Part shown: positions 31,936 through 41,789 of the stretch, piece by piece
Numbering within the stretch: position 1 is the stretch's first letter
Layout: each line of letters starts with the position of its first letter
NCBI GenBank assembly: GCA_903840935.1
Contig: CAIMHT010000015.1
Location: forward strand, 1 to 64,000
Reading direction: 5' to 3'
DNA: 64,000 nt
DNA from: an uncultured Chlorobiaceae bacterium
GTDB lineage: Bacteria > Bacteroidota > Chlorobiia > Chlorobiales > Chlorobiaceae
Position numbers and translations under genes: made by a program
The notes under the pieces: generated by a model
What the model was told of the DNA's origin: nothing
Seen by the model: only the letters and a program-made list of their open reading frames with translations
The model's database searches: none

Positions 31936-34023
31936 TCAGGAATTGACAAGAATTTTATCAACAGCAGCAAGAAATGTTTTGATGGAAAAAGGCTTCTGGA
32001 TAAAGTCCATTTCGAGATCAACACCCCTTTGATTATTGACAATCTCTGAGTTGTAACCAGACATAAAGAGGGTTTTAAGGTTTGGGAATGTTGACTGAAG
32101 TCTTTTTGAAAGATCACAACCATTCATCTCGGGCAACACAACGTCGGTTATAAGCAGTTTAATTTGGCACTTGTACTCATCGGCAATACGGATTGCGGCA
32201 CTTGGTGAAGCCGCATCAAGTACCCTGTATCCTCTGTTTTCAAGCACGAGCTTGCATATACTCAGGTTATCGGGCACATCTTCAACAAGCAGTATCAGCT
32301 CTTTACACTGAGTTGTCGAAAGCATCGGCTGGTTATGCTCATGCAGATCAGCCAAAGGATAACCTGTGTGTTGCGGGAACCAGACTGTAAAGGTAGTTCC
32401 CCTGCCTGGCTCGCTGGTGCATTCGATTGATGCTTTGTTCTGCTTGATGATACCATAAACTGTTGCAAGGCCCATGCCAGCACCTTTTCTTTTCTCTTTT
32501 GTGGTGAAAAACGGTTCAAAAATGAAGGGAAGATTTTTTTTTGTGACTCCGCATCCGTCATCAGTCACGAAAAGAACGACATAATTGCCCGGTTCCTTGC
32601 ATGGATGGCCATCAGCGCATTCAGCTTTTTCAACATGAATCAAGCTGGTTTTGATGGTAATTTTGCCAATACCATGTATAGCATCCCGGGAATTGAGGCA
32701 AAGGTTGCCAAGAATCAGCTCAATTTGTTCGGGATCAATCTTGACGGAAAGAGTGCGGGGGGCGGGTATCCATACCAGAGAGATATTTTCACCAATAAAC
32801 CGCTTCAAAATACCAAGCACCCTTTCAACCATGGTGTTAAGATCAAAAACTATTGGCATGACGCACTGATTACGGGAAAAAGCAATAAGTTGATTACAGA
32901 GATAAGAAGAGTGCTCCGCAGCCTTAAGAATTGCCTTCATATTATACAGAAGCGGCCCATCAATAGCCTCTTGATTCATAGCCATTTCGGCATTGTTATG
33001 AATCACTCCCAACATATTATGGAAATCATGAGCAATACCTCCGGCAAGCTGGCCAACCAGTTCCATTTTTTGAGACTGAAAAAGTGACTTCTGGATCTTT
33101 TGTTCCGACAACTCTGCACGTTTACGAGAGAAAACATCCCAGGCAAAATTAGCCAGAATGCCCGCCATTATTGAGTCATCCTCATCATAATCGTACGATT
33201 TGCCTTCCACGCAAAGCAGTGCATGAGCGGTGACTCCCCGCATGAGGGGAATCAAGAGGAGCCGTTTGATGGCAGAATCGGCATCCGGTGCATCACCATG
33301 CTTTGTTGATGCTTTGTAATTATTGAAAATAAAAGCATCTCTCTGCTGTATCGCAGCGGCCAATATCTCCTCTTCGTTCAGGAATATGTTATGTTGTTCT
33401 GCTTCAAGATTTTTGGTGCTGGTTGAGTATACCCGCATTGAAAATTTGACCTGATCGTCACTGAGAACATGAAAAAACCCAATTGAACTTTCCGTCAGAC
33501 GTTCAACTTCATCTATGGCAACCCTCAATAGCCCATCGAGGGAAGCGGTATCCATAATATCGTGAAGACGCAGACGAAACGCCGTGATGGCTTCAAGCCG
33601 CTTGCGCTCCGTGATATCAATACCAACAGCAACAACAAAAGGTTCTTCATCGATTACTATCCTCTTGCCTGTTATCATTCGCCATTGGTATTTCGGTCCG
33701 CCGCGAAGCAAGACTCTCCCTTCACCAGTCTCTTCAATGCCGTGGTTCAGGACGTTGAGCATTTTGTCCAATACAAATGCTCTGTCATCTGGATGAAATA
33801 CCTCAAGAGCATTGGTCGAAAACATCTCGTGATCATCTTTTCCGACAAGCACCTCTTGATGATAGGTGTTCCACCAGACAAGTCGTCCATTGGCATCACT
33901 GATAGAAAACGAGCCGGGTAAACTCTCAATCATGATTTTAGTGAACGCCCGTTCGCGCTTCTCTATCCCCTCTCTTTCTGAGGAGATGTCATCGTTTTCT
34001 TTCTCACAATCCTTCTCTTTCAC
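31936..34023 (-). CDS. Hybrid histidine kinase: PAS - GAF - HisKA - HATPase - REC
   Basis: GGIAHDFHNMLGVIHNNAE; VTDDGCGVTKKNLPFIFEPFFTTKEKRKGAGMGLATVYGIIKQ; LITDVVLPEMNGCDLSKRL. Confidence 0.94.
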   Translation of the reverse strand: MKEKDCEKENDDISSEREGIEKRERAFTKIMIESLPGSFSISDANGRLVWWNTYHQEVLVGKDDHEMFSTNALEVFHPDDRAFVLDKMLNVLNHGIEETGEGRVLLRGGPKYQWRMITGKRIVIDEEPFVVAVGIDITERKRLEAITAFRLRLHDIMDTASLDGLLRVAIDEVERLTESSIGFFHVLSDDQVKFSMRVYSTSTKNLEAEQHNIFLNEEEILAAAIQQRDAFIFNNYKASTKHGDAPDADSAIKRLLLIPLMRGVTAHALLCVEGKSYDYDEDDSIMAGILANFAWDVFSRKRAELSEQKIQKSLFQSQKMELVGQLAGGIAHDFHNMLGVIHNNAEMAMNQEAIDGPLLYNMKAILKAAEHSSYLCNQLIAFSRNQCVMPIVFDLNTMVERVLGILKRFIGENISLVWIPAPRTLSVKIDPEQIELILGNLCLNSRDAIHGIGKITIKTSLIHVEKAECADGHPCKEPGNYVVLFVTDDGCGVTKKNLPFIFEPFFTTKEKRKGAGMGLATVYGIIKQNKASIECTSEPGRGTTFTVWFPQHTGYPLADLHEHNQPMLSTTQCKELILLVEDVPDNLSICKLVLENRGYRVLDAASPSAAIRIADEYKCQIKLLITDVVLPEMNGCDLSKRLQSTFPNLKTLFMSGYNSEIVNNQRGVDLEMDFIQKPFSIKTFLAAVDKILVNS

Positions 34024-34329
34024 TGAAAATTCTTATTAGCTTTCGTTCGAGCAAATGGTATCGTTTGTCTATATTCAAAAAAGATTTTTTTTGCAGAAAA
34101 AATACACTAAAGCATTAATTCTTATTAATTTATACAAAAAAAACAGACTTCAGTTAACTTTATTTTTCTTGCGGAAAATTGCTCAATGACAAGAGATATT
34201 TTTCATTTATCCGTAAAGCTACTGCAAGCTTTCAAAAATTGGTTACTATTTTGATTGCAGGCAATCGAAATGTCCGTTATGTACTCACCAAAAATTGCAT
34301 TACGGGACACTAACCCTCCAATCGTCTCT

Positions 34330-34920
34330 ATGAAACGTTTGTTTAAGATTGCCCTTATATCTTGTCTTTCCGCAGGTACTGCAGCAGCGCTCTTTTTTTT
34401 AAGCCTTGGTATACTTGTTTCACAACATGCTGCCAATCCTGAAAAAAGTGATGTTATTGTTGTGCTGGGAGGTGATAGTGGACTCCGGGTACGCAAAGGG
34501 GCTGAACTCTACAAGGCTGGATATGCCACTCACGTTGTTCTGACAGGCATTGATGAAAGATTTTACCGTCCCGCTCACCTCAACTGGCGTGAACGGCGTA
34601 TGAGGGCACTTGGCGTCCCCCAAAAAGCAATTATCATCGATGCGAAATCAAAAACAACCTGGGATGAAGCAATAAATACATCAAAAATGATGGAAAGCAA
34701 TGGATGGCAAAGTGCAATTGTCGTCAGCGATCCACCCCACATGCTCCGCCTTCATCAAACATGGAGCCGGGCATTTGAAGGATCTCCCAAAACATTTATT
34801 CTTGTTTCGACAAACCCTTTATGGTGGCACAGGGTGCTTTGGTGGAAAGAGAGGGAAAGTTACCAGTTTGTAATCAGCGAGGTCAAAAAAAACATCTTCT
34901 ACGCAGCGGTACACTACTAA
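34330..34920 (+). CDS. YdcF/SanA-family (DUF218) membrane-anchored protein
   Basis: DVIVVLGGDSGLRVRKGAELYKAGYATHVVLTG. Confidence 0.85.
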   Translation: MKRLFKIALISCLSAGTAAALFFLSLGILVSQHAANPEKSDVIVVLGGDSGLRVRKGAELYKAGYATHVVLTGIDERFYRPAHLNWRERRMRALGVPQKAIIIDAKSKTTWDEAINTSKMMESNGWQSAIVVSDPPHMLRLHQTWSRAFEGSPKTFILVSTNPLWWHRVLWWKERESYQFVISEVKKNIFYAAVHY

Positions 34921-35039
34921 AAAAAAGGAGCGGTTACCGATAGCGTTTTTGCTCAACTGGAAATGGATAAATACCTTTGTTGATTTAGCGAGTTAAAGTT
35001 AGCAGCAGTTGTCGAAATCTGGTGATAATCGAGACGGTG

Positions 35040-35300
35040 TCATATTTCCTGTCTTTTTTGTTGAAGTACCTCTCTGGCGGCTTCAAGCTTTTTATCGCGT
35101 TTTGTGAAAATCTCTATGTCACGGCACTCCAGTTTCTCATTGGAGGCAATATAACCAATCGCACCGTGCAAACGTTTATCGTTGTAGTATCGAATATACT
35201 TCGTAATCTGATGTCTTGCTTCTTCCAGTGAGAGCGGCACCTGCGGAGGAAACTCAGCGATGAGGATGTCCGCCATTATCAGCGCATCATCGTGGCCATG
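35040..35300 (-). mobile_element. IS3-family transposase (integrase core) C-terminal remnant
   Basis: LSLEEARHQITKYIRYYNDKRLHGAIGYIASNEKLECRDIEIFTKRDKKLEAAREVLQQKRQEI; no catalytic core upstream; the ORF is fused to unrelated sequence up to 35417. Confidence 0.75.
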
Positions 35301-35480
35301 ACCGAAACAGAGATGATTATGAGGTTTTATATGCCGACCGTTGAGTGTGGAGTATTCATACGCAAAAAAATTATTAAAATGGCCATGATTTTCGTTAATT
35401 TTCTTCGAAATGTTCATGATGGGTAACTGTAAAAATATCTGTGTTGCAGAAAACCTTCAAAGGTCGAAAGTAGGCGAACC

Positions 35481-38224
35481 ATGCCGCAAAAAATAAACCA
35501 CGAAATATCAGACTCCACTCAAACGCAAAAACGAATATAAGTAATGTCGAAAATGATCATGATTTCGTCAAAGAGATCATCGAGGCTATTCCTGGTCTAT
35601 TCTATTTGCTGGATGCCAACGGGCAGTTTGTGATGTGGAACGACTATCTGCGCGATTCAGTCATGTTTAAATCCGAACAGGAGATGACGGCGACCAGCGC
35701 ATTGGAAAGTATTCATCCGGATGACCGCTTGTTGGTGAAAGAAAAAATTTTGAACATCATCAACAACGGCGTTGAGGATTGGGCTGAAGTGAGAGCTTTT
35801 CGTCGAGGTGGTCCGGAATTTCTGTGGTATCTCTTAAGGGGCAAAAGGGTTATTATTGATCATAAGCCATTTCTTATTGGTCTTGGAAACGACATTACCG
35901 AGCGCAAGAAGTCGGAGAGCGAGCTTCAGAGATTGAACCGCACACTCCTGGCGTTAGGCAAATGTAATGAGAGCATTCTTCATGCTTGTAGTGAGGCGGA
36001 TTTGTTGCATGCGGTTTGCGATATTATCGTTGAGATTGGCGGCTATCGGATGGTATGGGTCGGTTATACGGCACAGGGTAAGGCAATAAGCCTCCGCCCC
36101 GTTGCCCAGGCAGGTTTTGATGAGGGGTACCCGGAAAAGGTGATGGTCTCCTGGGCTGATGTTGATCGTGGATGCGGCCCTACGGGAATAGCAATTCGTA
36201 CGGGTAAGCCATCGTTAGTGTATGATGTTTTAAACGATCCGCAATTCGAGCTATGGCGTATGGATGCCATAAAGCGAGGTTACGCTTCCGTTCAGGCTTT
36301 TCCCTTGAAAGTAAGCAAGAAAGTGTTTGGCGCAGTAACTGTTTATTCCGCCCATCCGGATGCTTTTGATTCAATGGAGACAGCTCTGCTTGCAGCACTG
36401 GCTGACAACCTGGCTTATGGAATTACCGTATTACGGAGCCGTAAAGCACAGCGACTGGCGGAGAAAAATTTGCGTCTGAGTGAAAATCGTTACCGGCACC
36501 TCTTTCAGAACCATCATACCGTGATGCTTATCATTGATTTCGAGGATGGCAGGATTATTGATGCCAATCCGGCAGCAGCAGGGTTTTACGGTTGGCCAAT
36601 CGAAACACTTTGCCGAATGCATATACAGGAGATCAATACACTCTCTCCTGAACAGGTCATAGCCGCCATGCAAAAAACCAGATCAGCAGAGAAAAATCAC
36701 TTTTCATTCCGGCACCGGAGGGCAAACGGTTCTGTTCGTGATGTGGATGTGTTCAGCAACAAGGTTGAGATTGCTGGCAAGGATTGTCTCTATTCGATTA
36801 TTTATGATGTTACCGACCAGAAACGTTACGAAATGGTTATAGCATTTCACCACTCTCTTATTTTGATGGAAGCAACCCATTCGATAGAAGAACTCTTGCA
36901 AAGGACAATTGATGAAGCCGCACTATTAACAGAAAGCTCGATTGGTTTTTATTACTTTGTTACTGAGGATCAGATGATGCTCTCAAAGCATGTGTGCACA
37001 ACCATGACGACAAAAAATATGTGCACAGCGAAAAGTGATGCTCGATACTGTTCTCTGAACAAGGCGGGAATATGTGCAGATGCTGTGCGCGAAAAGAGAG
37101 CAGTTATCCGTAATGATTATGCGGCAGTCAAGGATCGTACATGGATTTCGGAGGGTCATGCCGAGGTAAGGCGTGAGATGGTTGTTCCAGTTTTGCGCGA
37201 CGAAAAGGTTGTTGCAATTCTTGGGGTTGGCAATAAGCTCCGTGACTATGATGCGGATGATGTCAAATGGATGGAACTCCTTGCCAACAAGTTATGGGAT
37301 ATTGTCGCTAAAAAAATTGCTGAAGATGAGCAGAAAAAAATGCACGATCAGCTTCAGAAATCAATGAAAATGGAGATGATCGGGCAGCTTGCAGCCGGAA
37401 TTGCTCACGAAATAGGTAACCCTCTCAATTACATCACTCTCAACGAATATAACCTCCAAGATGATTTTGAGGATCTTTGTGAACTTGTGGGTCAGTATCG
37501 CGGCCTCATTGATAAATTCATAGCCGGAAGTGCTGAAACCGAAGAGGTAGAGCAACTCCGTAATAAAGAGAGAGAGCTTCAGATTGATCAACTCCTCAAA
37601 AGCATTCCAGAAACTCTTGAAAACTCAAAAAATGGGATCGAACGCATTACGGCCATAACCCGCAGTATGAGAAGCTACTCTTTCAAGAATGTGCTGAATA
37701 ACATAAGCGCACTTGATCTAAACAAGGTAGTTCGGGAAACTCTCGTCATTGCAAAACAGGAATACAGCACTATTGCTACTGTTGCCTTAAAGCTTGAAGA
37801 TCTCCCCCCTCTCTTTTGCGATCCATCACAAATCAATCAGGTCGTCCTCAACCTGATCATCAACGCCAGCCATGCCATCAAGTTACAAAACCTGAAGAGT
37901 CCCGGCCTGATTGAAATTAAAACATGGGCCACCCCCGAAAGCATCTTTTTTTCCATCACAAATGAAGGCCCAGGAATTCCTGAAGAGATACAGAAAAGAA
38001 TATTTGACCCCTTTGTCAGTACAAAAGAGCATGGTACTGGAACCTGCCTTGGTTTAAGCATTAGCCACCACATCATCGTTAAAAAATATCAGGGAAACCT
38101 TTCCGTAGACTCTCCACCTGAGGGAGGCACAACTTTTCTATTTTCACTGCCAATACAAATACCTCCAAAGCTGCTGTTGAACTCTGAAGAGAAAGCTCTC
38201 GAAATATCGAAAAGTAAAGTTTGA
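35481..38224 (+). CDS. PAS/GAF multidomain sensor histidine kinase (apparent frameshift near the 5' end)
   Basis: Track ORF 35606..38224 starts at an internal TTG inside a PAS domain. ATG at 35481 reads MPQKINHEISDSTQTQK then stops; adding one A to the A5 run at 35527-35531 joins it in frame. HK motifs AAGIAHEIGNPLNYIT, FDPFVSTKEHGTGTCLGLSISHHII. Confidence 0.85.
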
Positions 38225-38426
38225 GCTGCTCTTTCATACAGGAGAGCCGGTTCACTTTAAAGATGAAGCTATCAATGAGACCTGTGAGGCTGATCGCAAT
38301 CAAAAGGTACGCTATCAGCTTGCAGTCTATCCAGCCTATGACAACAATGGGAACATCGTTTTACTGGCTTTTTCTGTTATAAAAACAGCAATTCGCATGA
38401 TGTTGATATTTAAAACAACGAATTGA
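38223..38426 (+). pseudogene. Decayed PAS-domain fragment
   Basis: Reading in the frame of 38223: ELLFHTGEPVHFKDEAINETCEADRNQKVRYQLAVYPAYDNNGNIVLLAFSVIK...; PAS-like 'tG.pv.fed....VYP.yd..GnIv.la.' pattern with no start or remainder of gene. Confidence 0.5.
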
Positions 38427-38473
38427 AAGCAAATAGCCGACTTTTCACATATCGGTGTAAAATTATTTAAATA

Positions 38474-38938
38474 TTAACGGCCAAGAGGCAAGTTGTTTTT
38501 AAGCCGACAAGCCTCTATCCTGTCCCCTGCTGCAAACACAATGTCGCCTTTTTTTTCTCTTGCCAGTGCCCGATTCTGATATGCCGTATGTAAAATCAAG
38601 CTGTTTTTTGGCTTTCGGTCAATGATTTCGCTAAAATCATTGATGGCCCCATCCAGATCACCCGTTTCAACTCTCGCCATTCCTCGGTTACCGTAGGCAT
38701 TGATGGCCTCTCGAAACCGGAGTCCAATCTTGAGTGCCATAGTATAATCCCTGACAGCATCGTTATACTCCCCACAACTGCTCCATGCGTTGCCCCGGTT
38801 ATACCAAGCCTCCGCATTGCCAGGCTCTTCCATGATAATCCTGCTGATCTCAATCGCCGTCCCCCGATATCCTCCCATCGCATCTTTCAGCACGATTTTT
38901 CCCTGTTTAAATTTCGGAAACTTCACTTGATTGACCAA
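38474..38938 (-). CDS. TPR-repeat protein
   Basis: NAEAWYNRGNAWSSCGEYNDAVRDYTMALKIGL...YGNRGMARVETGDLDGAINDFSEII. Confidence 0.85.
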   Translation of the reverse strand: MVNQVKFPKFKQGKIVLKDAMGGYRGTAIEISRIIMEEPGNAEAWYNRGNAWSSCGEYNDAVRDYTMALKIGLRFREAINAYGNRGMARVETGDLDGAINDFSEIIDRKPKNSLILHTAYQNRALAREKKGDIVFAAGDRIEACRLKNNLPLGR

Positions 38939-38971
38939 GCAGCTTCTCAGAACCCGTCATACAAAACCGTC

Positions 38972-39868
38972 TTAAACCCACTCTTCCGCCAGAGTCTCAC
39001 CCTGCAAACCTATAACAATTTTTTTGACCGGCACCTTGCGTGACGCCTTTCGAAGTGCTTCGGCAACAATCGACATCAGGCCGCCGCAACAAGGCACCTC
39101 CATAATCGCCACAGTGATCGTATTAATATGTGACAGGTCGATCATCGTGGCAAGTTTATCAACGTAAATGTCCATCTCCGAATCAAGCTTCGGACAGGCA
39201 ATTGCCAGGCTTTTGCCGTGCATGAATGAGCTGTGGAAGTTGCCGACAGCAAAAGCGGTACAGTCTGCAGCAAGCAGCAGATCTGAACCCTGATAATAGG
39301 GAGCCTGTGGAGAAACAAGGTGAAGCTGAATCGGCCACTGTCGAAGTGCGCTCTTGATGGCCACACCAGACACAGGAGCAAGCGTTCCTGCAGCAGAATG
39401 ATCTTTTACACTGAAATCAACCACTCTGCTTCCGGGACATCCCCCGCCATGAGGTGCCTTTTGGTGACCTTTATGCGACTGTTGGACGACCAAATTATCG
39501 GATAGTTCGCTATCAAGCGGGTTGGCAATTCCCTGCTCTTCAAGATAGGCAATTGCCTGCTGCACAAAATCATTTTGGCCATGATCGATAAGGTGATGCA
39601 GATGAGCGGCAATTACCTTCGGGCCGCCACGAACAATGCTTTCATGCATTACCCGTTTTTCATTATAAGGGTCAGCATCCCGGGATTCAATCTTCATTGC
39701 TCCAGTTGGGCAATGACCAATACAGGCTCCAAGACCATCGCAAAAAAGATCACTGATCAACCGGGCTTTACCGTCGATCACCTGCAATGCTCCTTCTGGA
39801 CAACCCGGAATACAGTCGCCACATCCGGTACATCGTGTTTCATCTATCGTTATAATCTGCCGTTTCAT
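38972..39868 (-). CDS. Dicluster 4Fe-4S ferredoxin-domain protein with His/Gly/Cys-rich linker
   Basis: CTGCGDCIPGCPEGALQV and CDGLGACIGHCPTGAM; HKGHQKAPHGGGCPGSR linker. Confidence 0.88.
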   Translation of the reverse strand: MKRQIITIDETRCTGCGDCIPGCPEGALQVIDGKARLISDLFCDGLGACIGHCPTGAMKIESRDADPYNEKRVMHESIVRGGPKVIAAHLHHLIDHGQNDFVQQAIAYLEEQGIANPLDSELSDNLVVQQSHKGHQKAPHGGGCPGSRVVDFSVKDHSAAGTLAPVSGVAIKSALRQWPIQLHLVSPQAPYYQGSDLLLAADCTAFAVGNFHSSFMHGKSLAIACPKLDSEMDIYVDKLATMIDLSHINTITVAIMEVPCCGGLMSIVAEALRKASRKVPVKKIVIGLQGETLAEEWV

Positions 39869-40248
39869 AAGTTTCTTACACCGTTATTGTAATTTTTTGT
39901 ATGAATTGCTCATTTGTGGACACAGAACAACACCTCGAAACAGCAAACATCAACCGTGCCGCTATGGCGTTATCAATCCCTTTTGTCAGTATCTTCACGG
40001 ATATCCGCTTAATTGATATAAATATAGTATCAGTTATAACAAAAACAAATTATTTTATAAAAACCGGGCTTATATGAAATGCAGGATGAAATCCTGTCAC
40101 CTTCAAGGAGAGGTCGCAAAGCAAGGATAAGAGGGTGTTCAACAGAGGAATTGGAGAATAATAGAGGTGAAATACATAAAAAAATGGTAAACTGATTTGT
40201 TGTGAGTTCGAGAATTGCAAATTCAGGTTACCATGAGGAAATTCATCA

Positions 40249-40557
40249 ATGCTTGTCAGAAAAATGTTGCCGCTTCATCCTGGAACGGTTCTGCTTGAGG
40301 ATTACCTCACCCCTATGAATCTCAGTGAAAAGAGAATTGCCGAGGATCTCTGTATTCCCGTCTGGCGCATAAATGATATTATTGCCGGAAAACGGTGTAT
40401 AACAGCCGAAACTGCTCTGCGCCTTGGCCGTTATTTTGGTACTCCGCCACAGTTCTGGTTCGGGTTGCAAATGGATTACGATCTTAAAGTGGCCCTGAAT
40501 AATGATGGCGCAAGGGTCGAGAATGAAATCAAGGCTTACGACGAGTCGAGATCATAG
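40249..40557 (+). CDS. higA: HigA/VapI-family XRE antitoxin, orphan
   Basis: LHPGTVLLEDYLTPMNLSEKRIAEDLCIPVWRINDIIAGKRCITAETALRLGRYFGTPPQFWFGLQMDYDL. Confidence 0.87.
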   Translation: MLVRKMLPLHPGTVLLEDYLTPMNLSEKRIAEDLCIPVWRINDIIAGKRCITAETALRLGRYFGTPPQFWFGLQMDYDLKVALNNDGARVENEIKAYDESRS

Positions 40558-40563
40558 ACATTG

Positions 40564-41559
40564 TTACTCGTTCTCGAAAGTATCACTTTCCACTTCAGCA
40601 GCAAGTTCCTGTGCTATCTGGCGGCTTACCTTTGCTCCGAGCTTGCGAATCTCCTCAATCCGTCCCGCCAAATTTCTCCGTCCCTCTTTCAGGCGTTTAA
40701 GAGCGAGGTCAAACGACTCTGATACTCCTGAAAGTTTTTTATGTGCATCAATCATGGCTTCAAAAACAAGAACAGCCTGATCATAAATCTTTCCAGCCTT
40801 TTCAGCAATAAGCTCGGCATTACGGTTCTCATTCTCCCGCCGCCAGATCTGTGCAATCAACTTGAGCGTGATCATCAGCGTTGTTGGACCACACAAAACC
40901 ACACTTTTGCCGGCAAGATCATACATTAATTCGGGATCACCCTGCATGGCCGCCTGCCATGCAGATTCGAGAGGAATACACATGATGATAAAATCGAGCG
41001 TCCGGTTGCCGCCGATTCCGCAGTACTCTTTTGACTGCACATGCTCCCGGAGTGCCGTCTGCCGTTGCGTTTCTTCATCAAAGCTGCAGAAACGCTCATA
41101 AGCGGCCAGTGACACTTTGGAATCGACGATCACCGCTTTGTCATCAGGTAGCAACACCATGAAATCCGGGCGTTTAAGTAAACCGTCCTCTCCCCGAAAG
41201 CCCTCCTGCACCATATATTCACGCCCTTTTACGAGCCCTGAGGATTCAAAGATCCTCTCAATAATTATCTCGCCCCACTCCCCCTGCTTTTTTGTGTCGC
41301 CCTTTATAGCTCGTGCCAGCATGTTTGCCTCATCACTCACTCTGCCACTGAGCTCCTGCAATTGGCGCACAGCCTGTTCTGTATCACTATGATGCACCTC
41401 GTCAACCCTTCTCCGAAAAGAGTCAAGCTGTTCGCGCAAGGGTTGCAGAATTCCGGCCATGCGTTCGCGGTTTTCCAAACCAAGTACCCTTCCTCGCTCC
41501 TCGAAAATGGCGTTTGTGAGAGGATGAAAAACCTTGTTTTTGTGGCACATACGACTCAT
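40564..41559 (-). CDS. rmuC: DNA recombination protein RmuC, short form lacking the usual N-terminal TM/coiled-coil region
   Basis: RERMAGILQPLREQLDSFRRRVDEV; KKQGEWGEIIIERIFESSGL; RPDFMVLLPDDKAVIVDSKVSLAAYERF. Confidence 0.88.
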   Translation of the reverse strand: MSRMCHKNKVFHPLTNAIFEERGRVLGLENRERMAGILQPLREQLDSFRRRVDEVHHSDTEQAVRQLQELSGRVSDEANMLARAIKGDTKKQGEWGEIIIERIFESSGLVKGREYMVQEGFRGEDGLLKRPDFMVLLPDDKAVIVDSKVSLAAYERFCSFDEETQRQTALREHVQSKEYCGIGGNRTLDFIIMCIPLESAWQAAMQGDPELMYDLAGKSVVLCGPTTLMITLKLIAQIWRRENENRNAELIAEKAGKIYDQAVLVFEAMIDAHKKLSGVSESFDLALKRLKEGRRNLAGRIEEIRKLGAKVSRQIAQELAAEVESDTFENE

Positions 41560-41657
41560 ATAACGATAATAATAATGTTTATCTGTTGAAGCAACAAATA
41601 AGGGTCTGCCCCGATTTGCAAAGAATAACTTTTTTCTTACCTTAACACTCCCGTGAT

Positions 41658-41728
41658 GGCGAAGTGGCCGAGTGGTTAGGCAGAGGTCTGCAAAACCTTG
41701 TACAGCGGTTCGAGTCCGCTCTTCGCCT
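41658..41728 (+). tRNA. tRNA-Cys (GCA)
   Basis: GGCGAAG...CTTCGCC acceptor stem; anticodon loop CTGCAAA; T-arm GCGGTTCGAGTCCGC. Confidence 0.93.
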
Positions 41729-41736
41729 CAAGCAAC

Positions 41737-41767
41737 AAAAAAAGCCTGCGTGATGCAGGCTTTTTTT
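41737..41767. terminator. Bidirectional intrinsic terminator between tRNA-Cys and the convergent sugar operon
   Basis: AAAAAAAGCCTGC-gtgat-GCAGGCTTTTTTT; A7/T7 on both sides. Confidence 0.9.
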
Positions 41768-41789
41768 GTATTAACAACTCCCCTCCTCG

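Noticed and set aside
40000-40248. HigB remnant upstream of the second HigA
   Set aside because: Translated all frames by eye; only a vague ...GYH match without the W/GD pattern, so not called.
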